Assembly: GCA_944388145.1 (NCBI GenBank) | Contig: CALXHQ010000009.1 | Coordinates: forward strand, 1 to 64,000 | Origin: an uncultured Gemmiger sp. | Lineage (GTDB): Bacteria > Bacillota > Clostridia > Oscillospirales > Ruminococcaceae | Direction of reading: 5' to 3' | Length of the DNA stretch: 64,000 bases | Part shown: piece after piece, positions 18,264-26,487 of the stretch | How positions within the stretch are numbered: position 1 is the first letter of the stretch | How the letters are laid out: the number at the start of each line of letters is the position of its first letter | Position numbers and translations under genes: made by a program | Notes under the pieces: model-generated | What the model was told of the DNA's origin: nothing | The model's input: the letters and a program-made list of their open reading frames with translations, nothing else | Databases searched by the model: none

Positions 18264-18515
18264 TTATGACAGCGATCCCATAGGGTCCCAGGGGGCCAGC
18301 TCGATGGGTTCCGTGGTCAGGGCCTGGCGCTGGGCGTCGGTCAAAAAGCGCTTGTTGACCACCGCCTGGTAGACAAACTGGTCAAACCAGGCGTCGCTGG
18401 CCACAAAGTACCCTTTGCGGTCGGACTCCTCGCCCCAGCTGTTCTCGATCTTCCAGCGGTCGGGGGTTCCGTCGGCGTCCAGGTTGACGCCGCACAGCAC
18501 CATGGCGTGGTTCAT
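18264..18515 (-). pseudogene. C-terminal remnant of aminopeptidase C (PepC)
   Basis: An 83-aa open frame matching only the last part of PepC/bleomycin hydrolase (family C1B, normally about 450 aa). It keeps the segment around the catalytic His (MNHAMVLCGVN) and Asn (KIENSWGEE) and the family C-terminus ending in WDPMG. The N-terminal catalytic Cys and about 80% of the protein are missing, and the upstream frame is unrelated and soon closed by a TAG. It retains a promoter and terminator, so it may still be transcribed but cannot be an active peptidase. Confidence 0.85.
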
Positions 18516-18587
18516 GGTGGTTACCTCGCAGTTTTGTACTTCCTGTGCGGCGTGCGCTGCACATTTGTGAAAAAATAGTCCAAGGGT

Positions 18588-18616
18588 ATACTACAACGCG
18601 CGCCCGGGCTTGTCAA
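18588..18616 (-). promoter_or_regulatory. promoter upstream of pepC remnant
   Basis: Minus-strand TTGACA (18611-18616), 17 nt, TAGTAT (18588-18593). Confidence 0.6.
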
Positions 18617-18658
18617 TCGCCCGGCGCCGGGCCTGTCCCCTGCCCGCCGGGAAGGACT

Positions 18659-19039
18659 TTACTGCCGGGAAAGCTCGTCGGTCAGGCGCAGGATCTCGGG
18701 GGCAAGCTGCCGCCGCCGTTTTTTGGTCAGATGGCTGTACAGCGGATAGGCCAAAATGATGCCCAGGATGCCCGCAAGGCCGATGACAATGCCAGGCACA
18801 AACAGCGCGCCCGCCCACACCATGGTACAGCACATGCCCACGCCCATCAGCAGCGTGCCGGCAACGCCCAGCGTCACCGCCGCAATGGTGCCCGGCCGGG
18901 TGGCGCTGGCATCCAGCCGGCGCAGCTGTTCCATCTTGCTCTCCGCCCTGGGTTCATACTTTTCCCGGATCTTGCGGATTTCTTCCTGCTGTTTGGCCGA
19001 GTAGCTGTACTGAAAGGAATCCCTGTTTTCACTGGCCAT
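18659..19039 (-). CDS. small two-helix membrane protein
   Basis: A 126-aa protein of unknown function. The N-terminal half is charged and helical (KQQEEIRKIREKYEP); two adjacent membrane helices lie at about 50-95, followed by a basic tail. The motif GVGMCCTMVW with a following VPGIVIGLAGI is shared with the 122-aa protein at 22502-22870, so they are paralogues. It is the last gene of the two-component operon (61 nt after the membrane protein gene). Confidence 0.7.
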   Translation of the reverse strand: MASENRDSFQYSYSAKQQEEIRKIREKYEPRAESKMEQLRRLDASATRPGTIAAVTLGVAGTLLMGVGMCCTMVWAGALFVPGIVIGLAGILGIILAYPLYSHLTKKRRRQLAPEILRLTDELSRQ

Positions 19040-19100
19040 AGGCTTGTGCCTCCTTGTGATCGGTGATGCGGGGAGGATCCCCGCACCGGTTTATGCGGCA

Positions 19101-20009
19101 TTACCGCTGCTTTTGTGCCGTTTGCAGTTTGTGAAGGTTGCGGCCGGCCTGCACGATCATCACCACCGCCATGCCCAGAACCGCCACACAGATCGTGCCG
19201 CCAAAGGCTGCAGTCATCGTCCGGCGGAAGCTTCGCCCGCCACCGAACTGGGTGGTCATGGCATGTTCCAGCGTCAGCATCGAAACCAGCGCCGCGGTCA
19301 GGCTGATATTTTTGGCTGCCGAGAGGATCGGGCTGCCCCGCCTTCGCCAGCGGATCACGTTGACGATGGCAGCGATGGTAATATAGAACGTGTAGGCCGC
19401 CGCCATATAGATCATCAGCCCCGGATAGGTTGCGCCCCGGTCCTGGTGCACCATATAGCCGATGACGCCCGCCAGCGCCCCATTCATGAACAGCAACAGC
19501 ACCCCGCAGGCACGGTAGCGGCGGTACTCTGCCGGCAGGTCCCGCCCCAGCGGCGACTTGTGCACATAGCGCACCAGCAGCCCCCGCATGGCGCAGAGCA
19601 GCAGGTAGTAGCACGCCAGGGCGACAAACCAGGCCGATCGGTCGCGGACGCCGTAAATCAGGTTGAGCCCCGCATACAGCAGGTTGACCAGAAGGCCGCC
19701 GTGCAGCGTGATCTCGGAGCGAAAGACCGCGTCCCCCAGCAGGCGGCTGCCCAGGGGGTGGCTGCGGAGCTTTGCCAAAAGCGGCAGGCCGGCCACACCG
19801 TTTTGGGCCGCCTCGATCCCCCTGGCAGCGGCCGTTGCCGTGATGACAAGGGCGTAGGCGGACAGAACATAGGAGAGATAGCTCAGCGCCGAGTGTTCGT
19901 TCCGGGCAAGCATGACAAAGACAAAGGCATAGGACGGCACGGCGATGACCGCCGTGAGCCACAGCGGCAGAAAAAGCACCCGTTTCAGCAGGGCCTTCAG
20001 CCGTTTCAT
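19101..20009 (-). CDS. polytopic membrane protein of two-component operon
   Basis: A 302-aa integral membrane protein with about seven to eight hydrophobic segments and short cytoplasmic basic loops. No family was recognised; no ABC-2 or transporter signature is clear. Its start overlaps the stop of the histidine kinase gene (ATGA-type overlap), so it is co-translated. It may be the output target or a sensory partner of the kinase. Confidence 0.7.
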   Translation of the reverse strand: MKRLKALLKRVLFLPLWLTAVIAVPSYAFVFVMLARNEHSALSYLSYVLSAYALVITATAAARGIEAAQNGVAGLPLLAKLRSHPLGSRLLGDAVFRSEITLHGGLLVNLLYAGLNLIYGVRDRSAWFVALACYYLLLCAMRGLLVRYVHKSPLGRDLPAEYRRYRACGVLLLFMNGALAGVIGYMVHQDRGATYPGLMIYMAAAYTFYITIAAIVNVIRWRRRGSPILSAAKNISLTAALVSMLTLEHAMTTQFGGGRSFRRTMTAAFGGTICVAVLGMAVVMIVQAGRNLHKLQTAQKQR

Positions 20010-21094
20010 CCGGCTTCCCCCTTTCTGATTTTCACCGTGAAGGTGCTGCCCCTGCCCACCTGGCTTGTGACCGAGATCTCGCCGCCCACAATGTCGATGA
20101 CCCGCCTGACCAGCGCCAGCCCCAGGCCGTTGCCCTGGGCGGCGTGGGAGGTATCGCCCTGGTAGAACTTTTCAAAGATATGGGCGCCCACCTCCTTCGG
20201 GATGCCGCAGCCGGTGTCGGTCACCTGGACCACCGCCCACTCCCCCTCGGTTTGCAGGCTGAGCGAGACAGATCCTCCCGGCTCGGTGAACTTGACGGCG
20301 TTGGAAAACAGGTTGTTCCACACCAGGCGCAAAAGCTCCGGGTCGGCGGTCACTTTGACCTCCTCGGCAAGGTCGGTGCGGATGTCCAGGTTTTTCTTTT
20401 CCCATGCATCCTCAAAAGTGAGCAGGCATTCGCACAGCTGCTCCCCCAGGTCATAGGTTTGGGTGTCCGGGTAGACGGTCTGGTTTTCCAGCTTGTTCAA
20501 TTTTAGGATGTTGGACACCATGTCCGCCAGCCGCCGGGCCGCGTCGGTGACAGCCCGGGCGTACTCCACCCGCGTTTGCTCCGGCAGGGCGGGCTGCTGC
20601 AGCAGGGTGCCGTAGTTCTGCATCACCGCCAGCGGGGTTTTCAACTCATGGGAGACATTGGCAATAAAATCGTTGCGCAGCGTCTCGGTGCCGGAAAGCT
20701 CCTGCGCCATCCGGTTCATGCAGGCGGCGATCTCGCCAAAGCCGTCGCCGGCCTCCATGGCGCCGAAGGGCGGCACCCGGACCGAGAAATCCCCCGCCAT
20801 GATCTGCTGGGCGGCATTCAGGATGATCTTCACCGGCCGGTCCACCATCCACCGGCGCCGCAGCCAGTCGATCAGCGTACATGCCAAGCTGAGCAGCACC
20901 ACGTTCAGAAAGGTGATCTTGGCCGCAGCCTCCACATCCGGTCGGGCCAGCTCCAGCCCCATTGTCCGGGACAGGGTGTTCAAAAACAGCAGCATGCAGC
21001 AGGTGATGACAAAGCACATCGTCAAAAAGAAGATCAGGTAATTGCGAAGAGCCCGCAGCCACTGCCGGAGGCGCTCGCCCTTGGGCCGGGTCAT
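20006..21094 (-). CDS. sensor histidine kinase
   Basis: A 362-aa membrane histidine kinase. Two N-terminal helices (about 17-40 and 61-80) enclose only about 20 extracellular residues, so it is an intramembrane-sensing type. A HAMP-like linker (about 85-135) precedes the HisKA dimerisation domain with phospho-acceptor His149 (VSHELKTPL). The HATPase domain has N-box NLFSNAVKF, G1 DTGCGIP and G2 GNGLGLALV. Overlaps the response regulator gene by 4 nt. Confidence 0.93.
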   Translation of the reverse strand: MTRPKGERLRQWLRALRNYLIFFLTMCFVITCCMLLFLNTLSRTMGLELARPDVEAAAKITFLNVVLLSLACTLIDWLRRRWMVDRPVKIILNAAQQIMAGDFSVRVPPFGAMEAGDGFGEIAACMNRMAQELSGTETLRNDFIANVSHELKTPLAVMQNYGTLLQQPALPEQTRVEYARAVTDAARRLADMVSNILKLNKLENQTVYPDTQTYDLGEQLCECLLTFEDAWEKKNLDIRTDLAEEVKVTADPELLRLVWNNLFSNAVKFTEPGGSVSLSLQTEGEWAVVQVTDTGCGIPKEVGAHIFEKFYQGDTSHAAQGNGLGLALVRRVIDIVGGEISVTSQVGRGSTFTVKIRKGEAG

Positions 21095-21765
21095 TTCAGC
21101 ACCGCCTTATACCCCAGCCCGTGCACCGTGACGATCTCGAACTCGCTGCACGCCGCGAACTTGCTGCGCAGCTTGGTGATGTATACATCCACCGTGCGCA
21201 GGCCGGAGGAGGTGTCCCCGTCCCAGAATTCCTCCATCAGCTGGGCGCGGGTGAAGGTCTTTTTGGGGTAGGATAAAAGCTTGTAGATCAGGTTGAACTC
21301 CCGCACCGTCAGCGGGATCTCCTGCCCGTCGTGGTAGGCGGTGTGCTCGTCGGCGTCCAGGAGCAGCTTGCCAATCTCGATCCGGCGGCTGCTGGCAATC
21401 TTTGCCCGGCGCATCAGCGCGCCGATGCGCAGCAGCAGCTCGTCCAAATCCACCGGCTTGACCATGTAATCGTCGATGCCGGCCCGGAAGCCCCGCTGCT
21501 TGGCCGCAAAGTCGTCCCGGGCGGTCATAAACAGGATGGGGATGTCCTGGTTTTGCTCCCGGATGGTTTTGGCAAACTCGAACCCGTCCACATCGGGCAT
21601 CATAATGTCGGAAAGAATCAGGTCAAACAGCGCCCCGCCGTACAGCGCGTCGTAGGCGGCGTTTGCGTCCAGGCAGCCCACCGCGTCGTAGCCGTTGTGC
21701 CGCAGATAGGTACAGACCGTGCGGTTCTGCTCCCTGTCATCCTCCACTACCAAAATGCGAAACAT
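21091..21765 (-). CDS. OmpR-family response regulator
   Basis: A 224-aa regulator: receiver domain (1-120) with acidic pair Asp9/Asp10, phospho-acceptor Asp53 (ILSDIMMP), Thr in FMTARDD and Lys in YMVKPVD. A C-terminal winged-helix DNA-binding domain follows (about 130-222, with VDVYITKLRSK). First gene of the operon with its cognate kinase and two membrane proteins. An extended -10-like TGGTATAAC lies about 25 nt upstream. Confidence 0.93.
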   Translation of the reverse strand: MFRILVVEDDREQNRTVCTYLRHNGYDAVGCLDANAAYDALYGGALFDLILSDIMMPDVDGFEFAKTIREQNQDIPILFMTARDDFAAKQRGFRAGIDDYMVKPVDLDELLLRIGALMRRAKIASSRRIEIGKLLLDADEHTAYHDGQEIPLTVREFNLIYKLLSYPKKTFTRAQLMEEFWDGDTSSGLRTVDVYITKLRSKFAACSEFEIVTVHGLGYKAVLK

Positions 21766-21883
21766 AAACCTTTGCCCCCTTTTGCCCTCTGTTATACCAC
21801 AGAGATGTTAACGAATTGTTTGCGCCGACCGGGGAGCGGAAAATTTAGGGCGGCGCCCCTGCCCTGCGCCCCTCTGTGCCAAA

Positions 21884-21929
21884 GCAGGGCTGGTATCTGG
21901 CGTGGATACCGGCCCTGCTGGCTTGTTTT
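21884..21929. other. hairpin between 83-aa gene and response regulator
   Basis: 14-bp arms 21884-21897 and 21905-21918. The better U-run (TTGTTTTT) lies on the + side, where no gene is seen; on the minus side it could weakly terminate the 83-aa gene. Confidence 0.55.
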
Positions 21930-21963
21930 TGCGGTTGGCGCCGGCTGGGGGGCTGCGCCCTGC

Positions 21964-22215
21964 TTACTTGTGGGGCGTGTGGCCGTGCGGGGCGGGATGC
22001 TCGGCGGCCAGCCGCTGTTTGGCGTCCTCCACCGTCTCGCCGTCCCGGGTCAGGAACTCGTCCACAAAGGCGTCGGTCATCTTGGTGAAGCCGCCCACCA
22101 CGCCGTTCTGGATTTTCTGGTAACCGCCGACCACGCCGGACTCGATTGCTTTGTAGCCGGACACCACGCTCCGGGCGATTTTTTGGTTGGCCCGGACCAG
22201 TTTGGATTTTGCCAT
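21964..22215 (-). CDS. 83-aa protein with 11-residue repeats
   Basis: A small protein of unknown function. Residues 6-49 consist of four consecutive 11-residue units (LVRANQKIARS, VVSGYKAIESG, VVGGYQKIQNG, VVGGFTKMTDA), an amphipathic periodicity that suggests a helix lying on a membrane or lipid surface. The tail is acidic then His-rich. There is no signal peptide. A strong AAGGAGGCAGG ribosome-binding site precedes the start. Confidence 0.75.
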   Translation of the reverse strand: MAKSKLVRANQKIARSVVSGYKAIESGVVGGYQKIQNGVVGGFTKMTDAFVDEFLTRDGETVEDAKQRLAAEHPAPHGHTPHK

Positions 22216-22393
22216 GGAAACCTGCCTCCTTGGGGTGTATCTGATTCATCAAAAGTGTTGGAAACTTCGCTAAACAGTGCGAATACAGGGCGCGAAACCG
22301 CCGCCGTACTTGATGTATTTCAAGGTTGGGCAACGCGGCAGGCGCTGATTTTCAGTCGCGGGAAACAGCGCCGGGGATGTTTCCGATCCCCTT

Positions 22394-22486
22394 TTAATAC
22401 AGTCGATTTCTGCGGACAAGGCAGACGATTGCGGAGACAACACCCGCCAGCGCCGCGATGGCCGCGGGAAAGATGAACTTTTTCAT
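22394..22486 (-). CDS. 30-aa single-helix membrane peptide
   Basis: A very short open frame with features of a real gene. The strong ribosome-binding site GGGGAGGCG sits at correct spacing, and the start MKKFIFP is followed by a hydrophobic helix (about 4-24) and a basic end RRNRLY. It lies 15 nt after the stop of the 122-aa membrane protein gene, so the two probably form a small operon. Function unknown; possibilities are a regulatory micropeptide or a partner of the upstream protein. Confidence 0.6.
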   Translation of the reverse strand: MKKFIFPAAIAALAGVVSAIVCLVRRNRLY

Positions 22487-22501
22487 GCCGAACGCCTCCC
22501 C

Positions 22502-22870
22502 TCACTGCAGGCCCTTGACCAGCGGGATCAGGCAGAGCAGCAGCACAATGCCCGCGATGCCGACCACAATGCCGGGGACCATCAGGTTCCAGACCATCGT
22601 CATGCACATGCCGACGCCCAGCCCCAGCGCCCCCACAACGCCAAGCGCCACCGTGCCGACGGCCTTTGCACTGAAGCGGATGGCGGGCTTGCCTTCCATC
22701 CTGCGGCGGACGATCCACATTGCCAGCAGCACGGCCAGCCCCACCGCCGCGATGACAACACCGGGCCGGAAAGCGCCCCACTGGGGCAGCAGGCACATAC
22801 ACATGCCAAGGGCGAACAAGATGCCGCCCACCGTACCAAAAATCATCGAGACAAAGTTTTTCTTTTTCAT
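22502..22870 (-). CDS. small membrane protein, paralogue of 18659 gene
   Basis: A 122-aa protein with four predicted membrane helices (about 7-28, 34-52, 70-92, 96-117). The last two share GVGMCMTMVW and a following VPGIVVGIAGI with the 126-aa protein of the two-component operon. The ATG at 22870 is chosen because of the AGGAGG ribosome-binding site 9 nt upstream; the longer in-frame opening is not protein-like. Function not known. Confidence 0.75.
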   Translation of the reverse strand: MKKKNFVSMIFGTVGGILFALGMCMCLLPQWGAFRPGVVIAAVGLAVLLAMWIVRRRMEGKPAIRFSAKAVGTVALGVVGALGLGVGMCMTMVWNLMVPGIVVGIAGIVLLLCLIPLVKGLQ

Positions 22871-23061
22871 CACGCATACCTCCTGAAAATTCTGTGCGGT
22901 GTTTTGCTTACTGCCCATAGGATACCGCCGGGATGTTATGGAGATGATGCCGAAATGTTTTTGAAATATGAAATTGAGGGGACACCCGGTTTGCGGACAA
23001 AAAAACGGCAGACCCCGGCGCACCCGCTGTTTGCAAGGGCGCCGGGGTCTGCCGCCTGCGG

Positions 23062-23595
23062 TTACAGGCTGCGGCCCAGCTGGTAGGCCTGGCGGGGATA
23101 GGCCGACCGGCGGGTCATGCCGGGGGTGCCGCAGCCGCGGCCCAGCACCCGGCCCCGGTCGGTCAGGTTCAGGTAGCGCAGCAGCGTGTTGTAGTGGGCT
23201 TCCAGCGCGTCGAAGGTCCAGCCGTCGTCGTTCCAGGCCACCGTCAGCAGCGCGGCCTGCATCTGCTTGCGCTGGATGCTTGTGTTGAAAGCGCAAAACC
23301 GGTCCACCAGCGTCTTGAGCTGGGCGGACATTCCGTAGTAGTACAGCGGGGTGACAAACACCATCATATCGGCGGCCAGGATCTGCCGGCGGAAGGTCTC
23401 CACATCGTCCTTCTGCACGCAGGGCCCCTCGTATCCGCAGCGGACACAGCCGGTGCAGGGGTGGATGTCGGCGTGGGCCGCGTCGATGACGGTGCAGCTG
23501 TGGCCGGCCTCCTCGGCGCCGCGGATAAACTCGTTTGCCAGCATATTGGAGGAGCCGTTTTTGTTGGGGCTGCCCTCCAGGATCACAATCTTCAT
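23062..23595 (-). CDS. NADPH-dependent FMN reductase/flavodoxin-like protein
   Basis: A 177-aa flavoprotein of the FMN_red family. The FMN-phosphate loop is GSPNKNGSSNML (about 8-19) and a TPLYYYGMSAQLK segment (about 82-94) packs on the isoalloxazine. A cysteine-rich insert (CTGC, CGY, GPC; about 47-59) is typical of the iron-sulfur-flavoprotein-like group. Probably reduces quinones or other electrophiles. Last gene of the likely CMD-flavodoxin unit downstream of the LysR-type operator. Confidence 0.85.
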   Translation of the reverse strand: MKIVILEGSPNKNGSSNMLANEFIRGAEEAGHSCTVIDAAHADIHPCTGCVRCGYEGPCVQKDDVETFRRQILAADMMVFVTPLYYYGMSAQLKTLVDRFCAFNTSIQRKQMQAALLTVAWNDDGWTFDALEAHYNTLLRYLNLTDRGRVLGRGCGTPGMTRRSAYPRQAYQLGRSL

Positions 23596-23732
23596 GTTGC
23601 TGCCTCCTTTGCATTGCAGGGCACATCCTGCCCCGGTGTTCCCCGGCGGGGCCTCTCCCGGCCGGGATACGGCAAACGCCGCGCGGAAGGTTTTCCCCCC
23701 TACGCGGCGTTCCGCCGATCATTGGTTCTGTT

Positions 23733-24212
23733 TTACAGCGACTCTGCCCAGGCTTTCAGCTCACCCAGCTGGGTGCGGGGGCCAAACATCCGGCTGGACC
23801 CCACCCGGATCTCGGCGCCGGGGCAGCTGGGGGCCAGCGCCGCGGCGGTGTTGCCCATGCCGCTGCCGCCGGAGGTGGCAAACAGTGCAATCTCCTTACC
23901 GGCAAAGTCGTAGCTCTCCAAGAACGAGTTGACAACGGTGGGCGCCACGCCCCACCAGATGGGGAAGCCCAGCAGGATGCGGTCATAGGCCGCAATGTTG
24001 GCATTGTGGTCGGCCAGCGGCGGGTGCGGGGCCTTGCCGGTCATCTCCAGCGTCGAGCGGGACTGCTTGTTGCGCCAGTCGAGGTCCGCCGCCGTGTAGG
24101 GCTGCTCAGGGCGGATCTCATACAGATCCGCCCCGGCTGCCTGGGCCAGCGCCTTGGCCACCTTTGCGGTCACGCCGCTGACGGAAAAATACGCCACCAA
24201 TGTTTTTTTCAT
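23733..24212 (-). CDS. flavodoxin
   Basis: A 159-aa flavodoxin-fold protein. The FMN-phosphate loop SVSGVTAKVA is at about 8-17, and the isoalloxazine-contacting loop is around GFPIWWG (about 83-89). The inner ATG (24212) is chosen because GAGGTG lies 8 nt upstream and MKKTLVAYFS is the standard flavodoxin beginning. Lies 82 nt after the CMD gene, probably in the same transcript. Confidence 0.88.
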   Translation of the reverse strand: MKKTLVAYFSVSGVTAKVAKALAQAAGADLYEIRPEQPYTAADLDWRNKQSRSTLEMTGKAPHPPLADHNANIAAYDRILLGFPIWWGVAPTVVNSFLESYDFAGKEIALFATSGGSGMGNTAAALAPSCPGAEIRVGSSRMFGPRTQLGELKAWAESL

Positions 24213-24294
24213 TGCAAATACACCTCGCTTTGGATGGTTCAAAATTGGGATTATGTATGGCCGCCCGGACTGCCCAGGCTGCCGTGCGGAAGGA

Positions 24295-25059
24295 TCACTC
24301 CTCCGTCAGTTCGGCCTTGGCACAGTTGAGGGCGTTGAACAGCCGCGGGATGCCCATGTAGGGCATTGCATGGACCAGGGCGCAGACGACCTCCTCCCTG
24401 GTGCTGCCGGTTTTGAGGGCGCCGGCCACATGGGCCTTGACCTGCACCTCGGCGCCGCCCAGGGCTGCCAGCAGCACAACCGTCAGCAGCTCACGCTCCT
24501 TCTCCGAAAGGCCGGTGCGGGTGTTGTAGTCCCCAAAGCCGAAGTCGGTCAAAAAGTTTGGCACCGCCTTGTCAAACGGTTTGGGCAGCCAGGTGTAGCG
24601 GTCCTGGATCTCGTCGCCGTAGGTGGGCGCCTGGATGGCCAGGCCGGCCTGGTGGCGGGTTTCCTCGGTGACAGTCTCCTGGCTTTCCAGCGGCAGGGCG
24701 ATGCCCTGCTGGGTAAAGACCTCGTTCATCGCCGCAATGGCGTTGAGCGTCTTGGGGAAGCCGATGAAGGGGGCGCACTGGTAGATTGCCTCCCGGATCT
24801 CCACCGGGGTGATGCCGATGTGCAGGCAGGCCCCCACATGGGATTTGAGCTGGGGCAGCGTCTGGTTGACCGCCAGCGCCGTGATGGTAATCAGCTCCCG
24901 CATCCGGTCGTCCAGCGAGCCGGTATAGCAGACCTCGCCAAAAATGAACCGCTGCAAAATGCGCATGAACTCCGGGTCCGTGCCCTCGCTGCTCACCGGC
25001 TCACCGCCGAACAGCGTGTGGAATTTTTCTCTGCAAGCCTCTCCACGATCCATACTCAA
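24295..25059 (-). CDS. carboxymuconolactone decarboxylase family protein
   Basis: A 254-aa protein with two tandem CMD/AhpD-like helical domains (about 30-125 and 150-250). The first has the conserved LDDRMRELITI and HVGACLHIG segments; the second has EKERELLTV and HVAGALKTG. AhpD-type Cys-x2-Cys catalytic pairs are absent, so alkylhydroperoxidase activity is doubtful. First gene after the operator/promoter at 25161-25203, a near copy of the lysR promoter, so it is probably controlled by that LysR protein. Confidence 0.88.
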   Translation of the reverse strand: MSMDRGEACREKFHTLFGGEPVSSEGTDPEFMRILQRFIFGEVCYTGSLDDRMRELITITALAVNQTLPQLKSHVGACLHIGITPVEIREAIYQCAPFIGFPKTLNAIAAMNEVFTQQGIALPLESQETVTEETRHQAGLAIQAPTYGDEIQDRYTWLPKPFDKAVPNFLTDFGFGDYNTRTGLSEKERELLTVVLLAALGGAEVQVKAHVAGALKTGSTREEVVCALVHAMPYMGIPRLFNALNCAKAELTEE

Positions 25060-25160
25060 TCATCCTTTCCGCCTGCATGGCAGGCCTGTGACAGGCAAAT
25101 TCTTTTCAGGTCCGGCGGCGGTCCATGCGCCGGGATCTCCGTTCCGTTGCCTTTGTCTTC

Positions 25161-25203
25161 AGTATAGCGCCGGCGTCCAAACATGTAAAATACTTATTTT
25201 ACA
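25161..25203 (-). promoter_or_regulatory. promoter plus LysR-type operator for CMD operon
   Basis: Minus-strand TTTACA (25184-25189), 17 nt, TATACT (25161-25166). A perfect dyad TGTAAAATA-AG-TATTTTACA (25184-25203) covers the -35. The whole block is closely repeated in front of lysR. Confidence 0.75.
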
Positions 25204-25210
25204 TTGCTAT

Positions 25211-26149
25211 TCATGCGTTTGGCACATGGCAGCCGACGGGGGAACACCCCTCCCCGGGCGGCAGAGGCGGGTCGTCCCGCAGCGATTGCAGGCTTTGGAC
25301 AAACAGCGAGGTGGCCGTGTTGAACACCTGGTTTTTCTTCCAGATCAGCATGCTGCGGATGGCCCGTTCAGGCGCGAAGGGCACAAACCGAAGCTCGGGG
25401 CTGGAATGCACCGACAAAGCGCCGTTCAGGCAGACCGCCACCCCCATGCCGTCCTCCACCAGCAGCGCAACGTTGGACAGCAGATTGTACCCCACCAGAA
25501 TGTTCAGCTGGTGCTCGGGCCGGCCGATCCAATGGACAATCTCCTGCCGGGCGCTGGGGCGGCTGGGCAGCATCAGCGGCAGGGCGGCCAGCTCGGCGGC
25601 GCGGACGCTTGCCCGGGCCGCCAGCGGGTGGTTCCTGCGCACCAGCACACCCCAAACTTCTTTGGCCGGCAGGCGGATGAACTCATACTTTGCCGTGTCC
25701 ACCGGCTCCAGCACCAGCGCCAGGTCCAGCGCGCCCTTGTCCAGGCGCTCCCGCAGGGGATCGGCCATGGCGTTGTACAGCTCAAACCGCACCGCCGGGT
25801 ACTGGTCGGAAAAGCGGTGCATTGCCCCGGCCAGCGCCCGCACCCCCATCGCCTCCGACGCGCCGATGGTGACAAGGCCGCTCACCTCGCCCCGGCGGCC
25901 GGCAAACTCCTGCTCGGTGCGGTCAGCCAGCTCGACGATGTCGGCCGCCCGCTGGCGGAAGAGCATCCCGTCCTCGGTCAGCTCCAGGCTGCGTTTGCCG
26001 CGGATCAGCAGCGTGGTGCCCAGCTCCGCCTCCAGGTCGCTCATCTGGCGGGAGAGGGTGGGCTGGGTCAGGTGCAGCGACTCTGAAGCGCGGGTAATGT
26101 TGCGCTCCTGCGCAACGGCCAGAAAATACCGCAGTGTCCGCAGTTCCAC
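25211..26149 (-). CDS. LysR-type transcriptional regulator
   Basis: A 312-aa LysR regulator. The N-terminal winged HTH (1-60) has the family signature (RNITRASESLHLTQPTLSRQM) and a C-terminal two-lobed co-inducer domain spans about 90-300. It sits beside a CMD-flavodoxin cluster. Both its own promoter (26205-26247) and that of the CMD gene carry the same dyad, so it probably autoregulates and controls that cluster. Confidence 0.93.
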   Translation of the reverse strand: MELRTLRYFLAVAQERNITRASESLHLTQPTLSRQMSDLEAELGTTLLIRGKRSLELTEDGMLFRQRAADIVELADRTEQEFAGRRGEVSGLVTIGASEAMGVRALAGAMHRFSDQYPAVRFELYNAMADPLRERLDKGALDLALVLEPVDTAKYEFIRLPAKEVWGVLVRRNHPLAARASVRAAELAALPLMLPSRPSARQEIVHWIGRPEHQLNILVGYNLLSNVALLVEDGMGVAVCLNGALSVHSSPELRFVPFAPERAIRSMLIWKKNQVFNTATSLFVQSLQSLRDDPPLPPGEGCSPVGCHVPNA

Positions 26150-26204
26150 CAGCTTCTCCCCCTTCTGTGCCGCCCGGCCGGCGGCAGCTCATGCTTCTGT
26201 ATCC

Positions 26205-26247
26205 AGTATAGCGCGGAAAAGCTTCCATGTAAAATGCCTGTTTTTCA
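26205..26247 (-). promoter_or_regulatory. promoter plus LysR-type operator for lysR
   Basis: Minus-strand TTTACA (26228-26233), 17 nt, TATACT (26205-26210). The imperfect dyad TGAAAAACAGGCATTTTACA (26228-26247) parallels the perfect dyad at 25184-25203. The conserved GCGCTATACTG is shared too. Confidence 0.75.
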
Positions 26248-26487
26248 TTGGCATTTATGCATTTCAGGCATGGATGCAGCGGTTTTGAGGGGGTCATCGG
26301 GGTGCCGGTGTTTGACGCCGGAGGCCCCCAAACCGCCGCAATCCCCGCGGGATCAGGGCAAAGCAAGGGGGCTTGAACTGTTGCCGGTCCACACCGTCAC
26401 AACGGTTTTGGGCGGTCCCCCGGTTGGGGAGGATGGTCCGCCTGTTTTGGGTTCAGGCACTCCCTGCGGCGCGGCCTTCCGGCAGGA

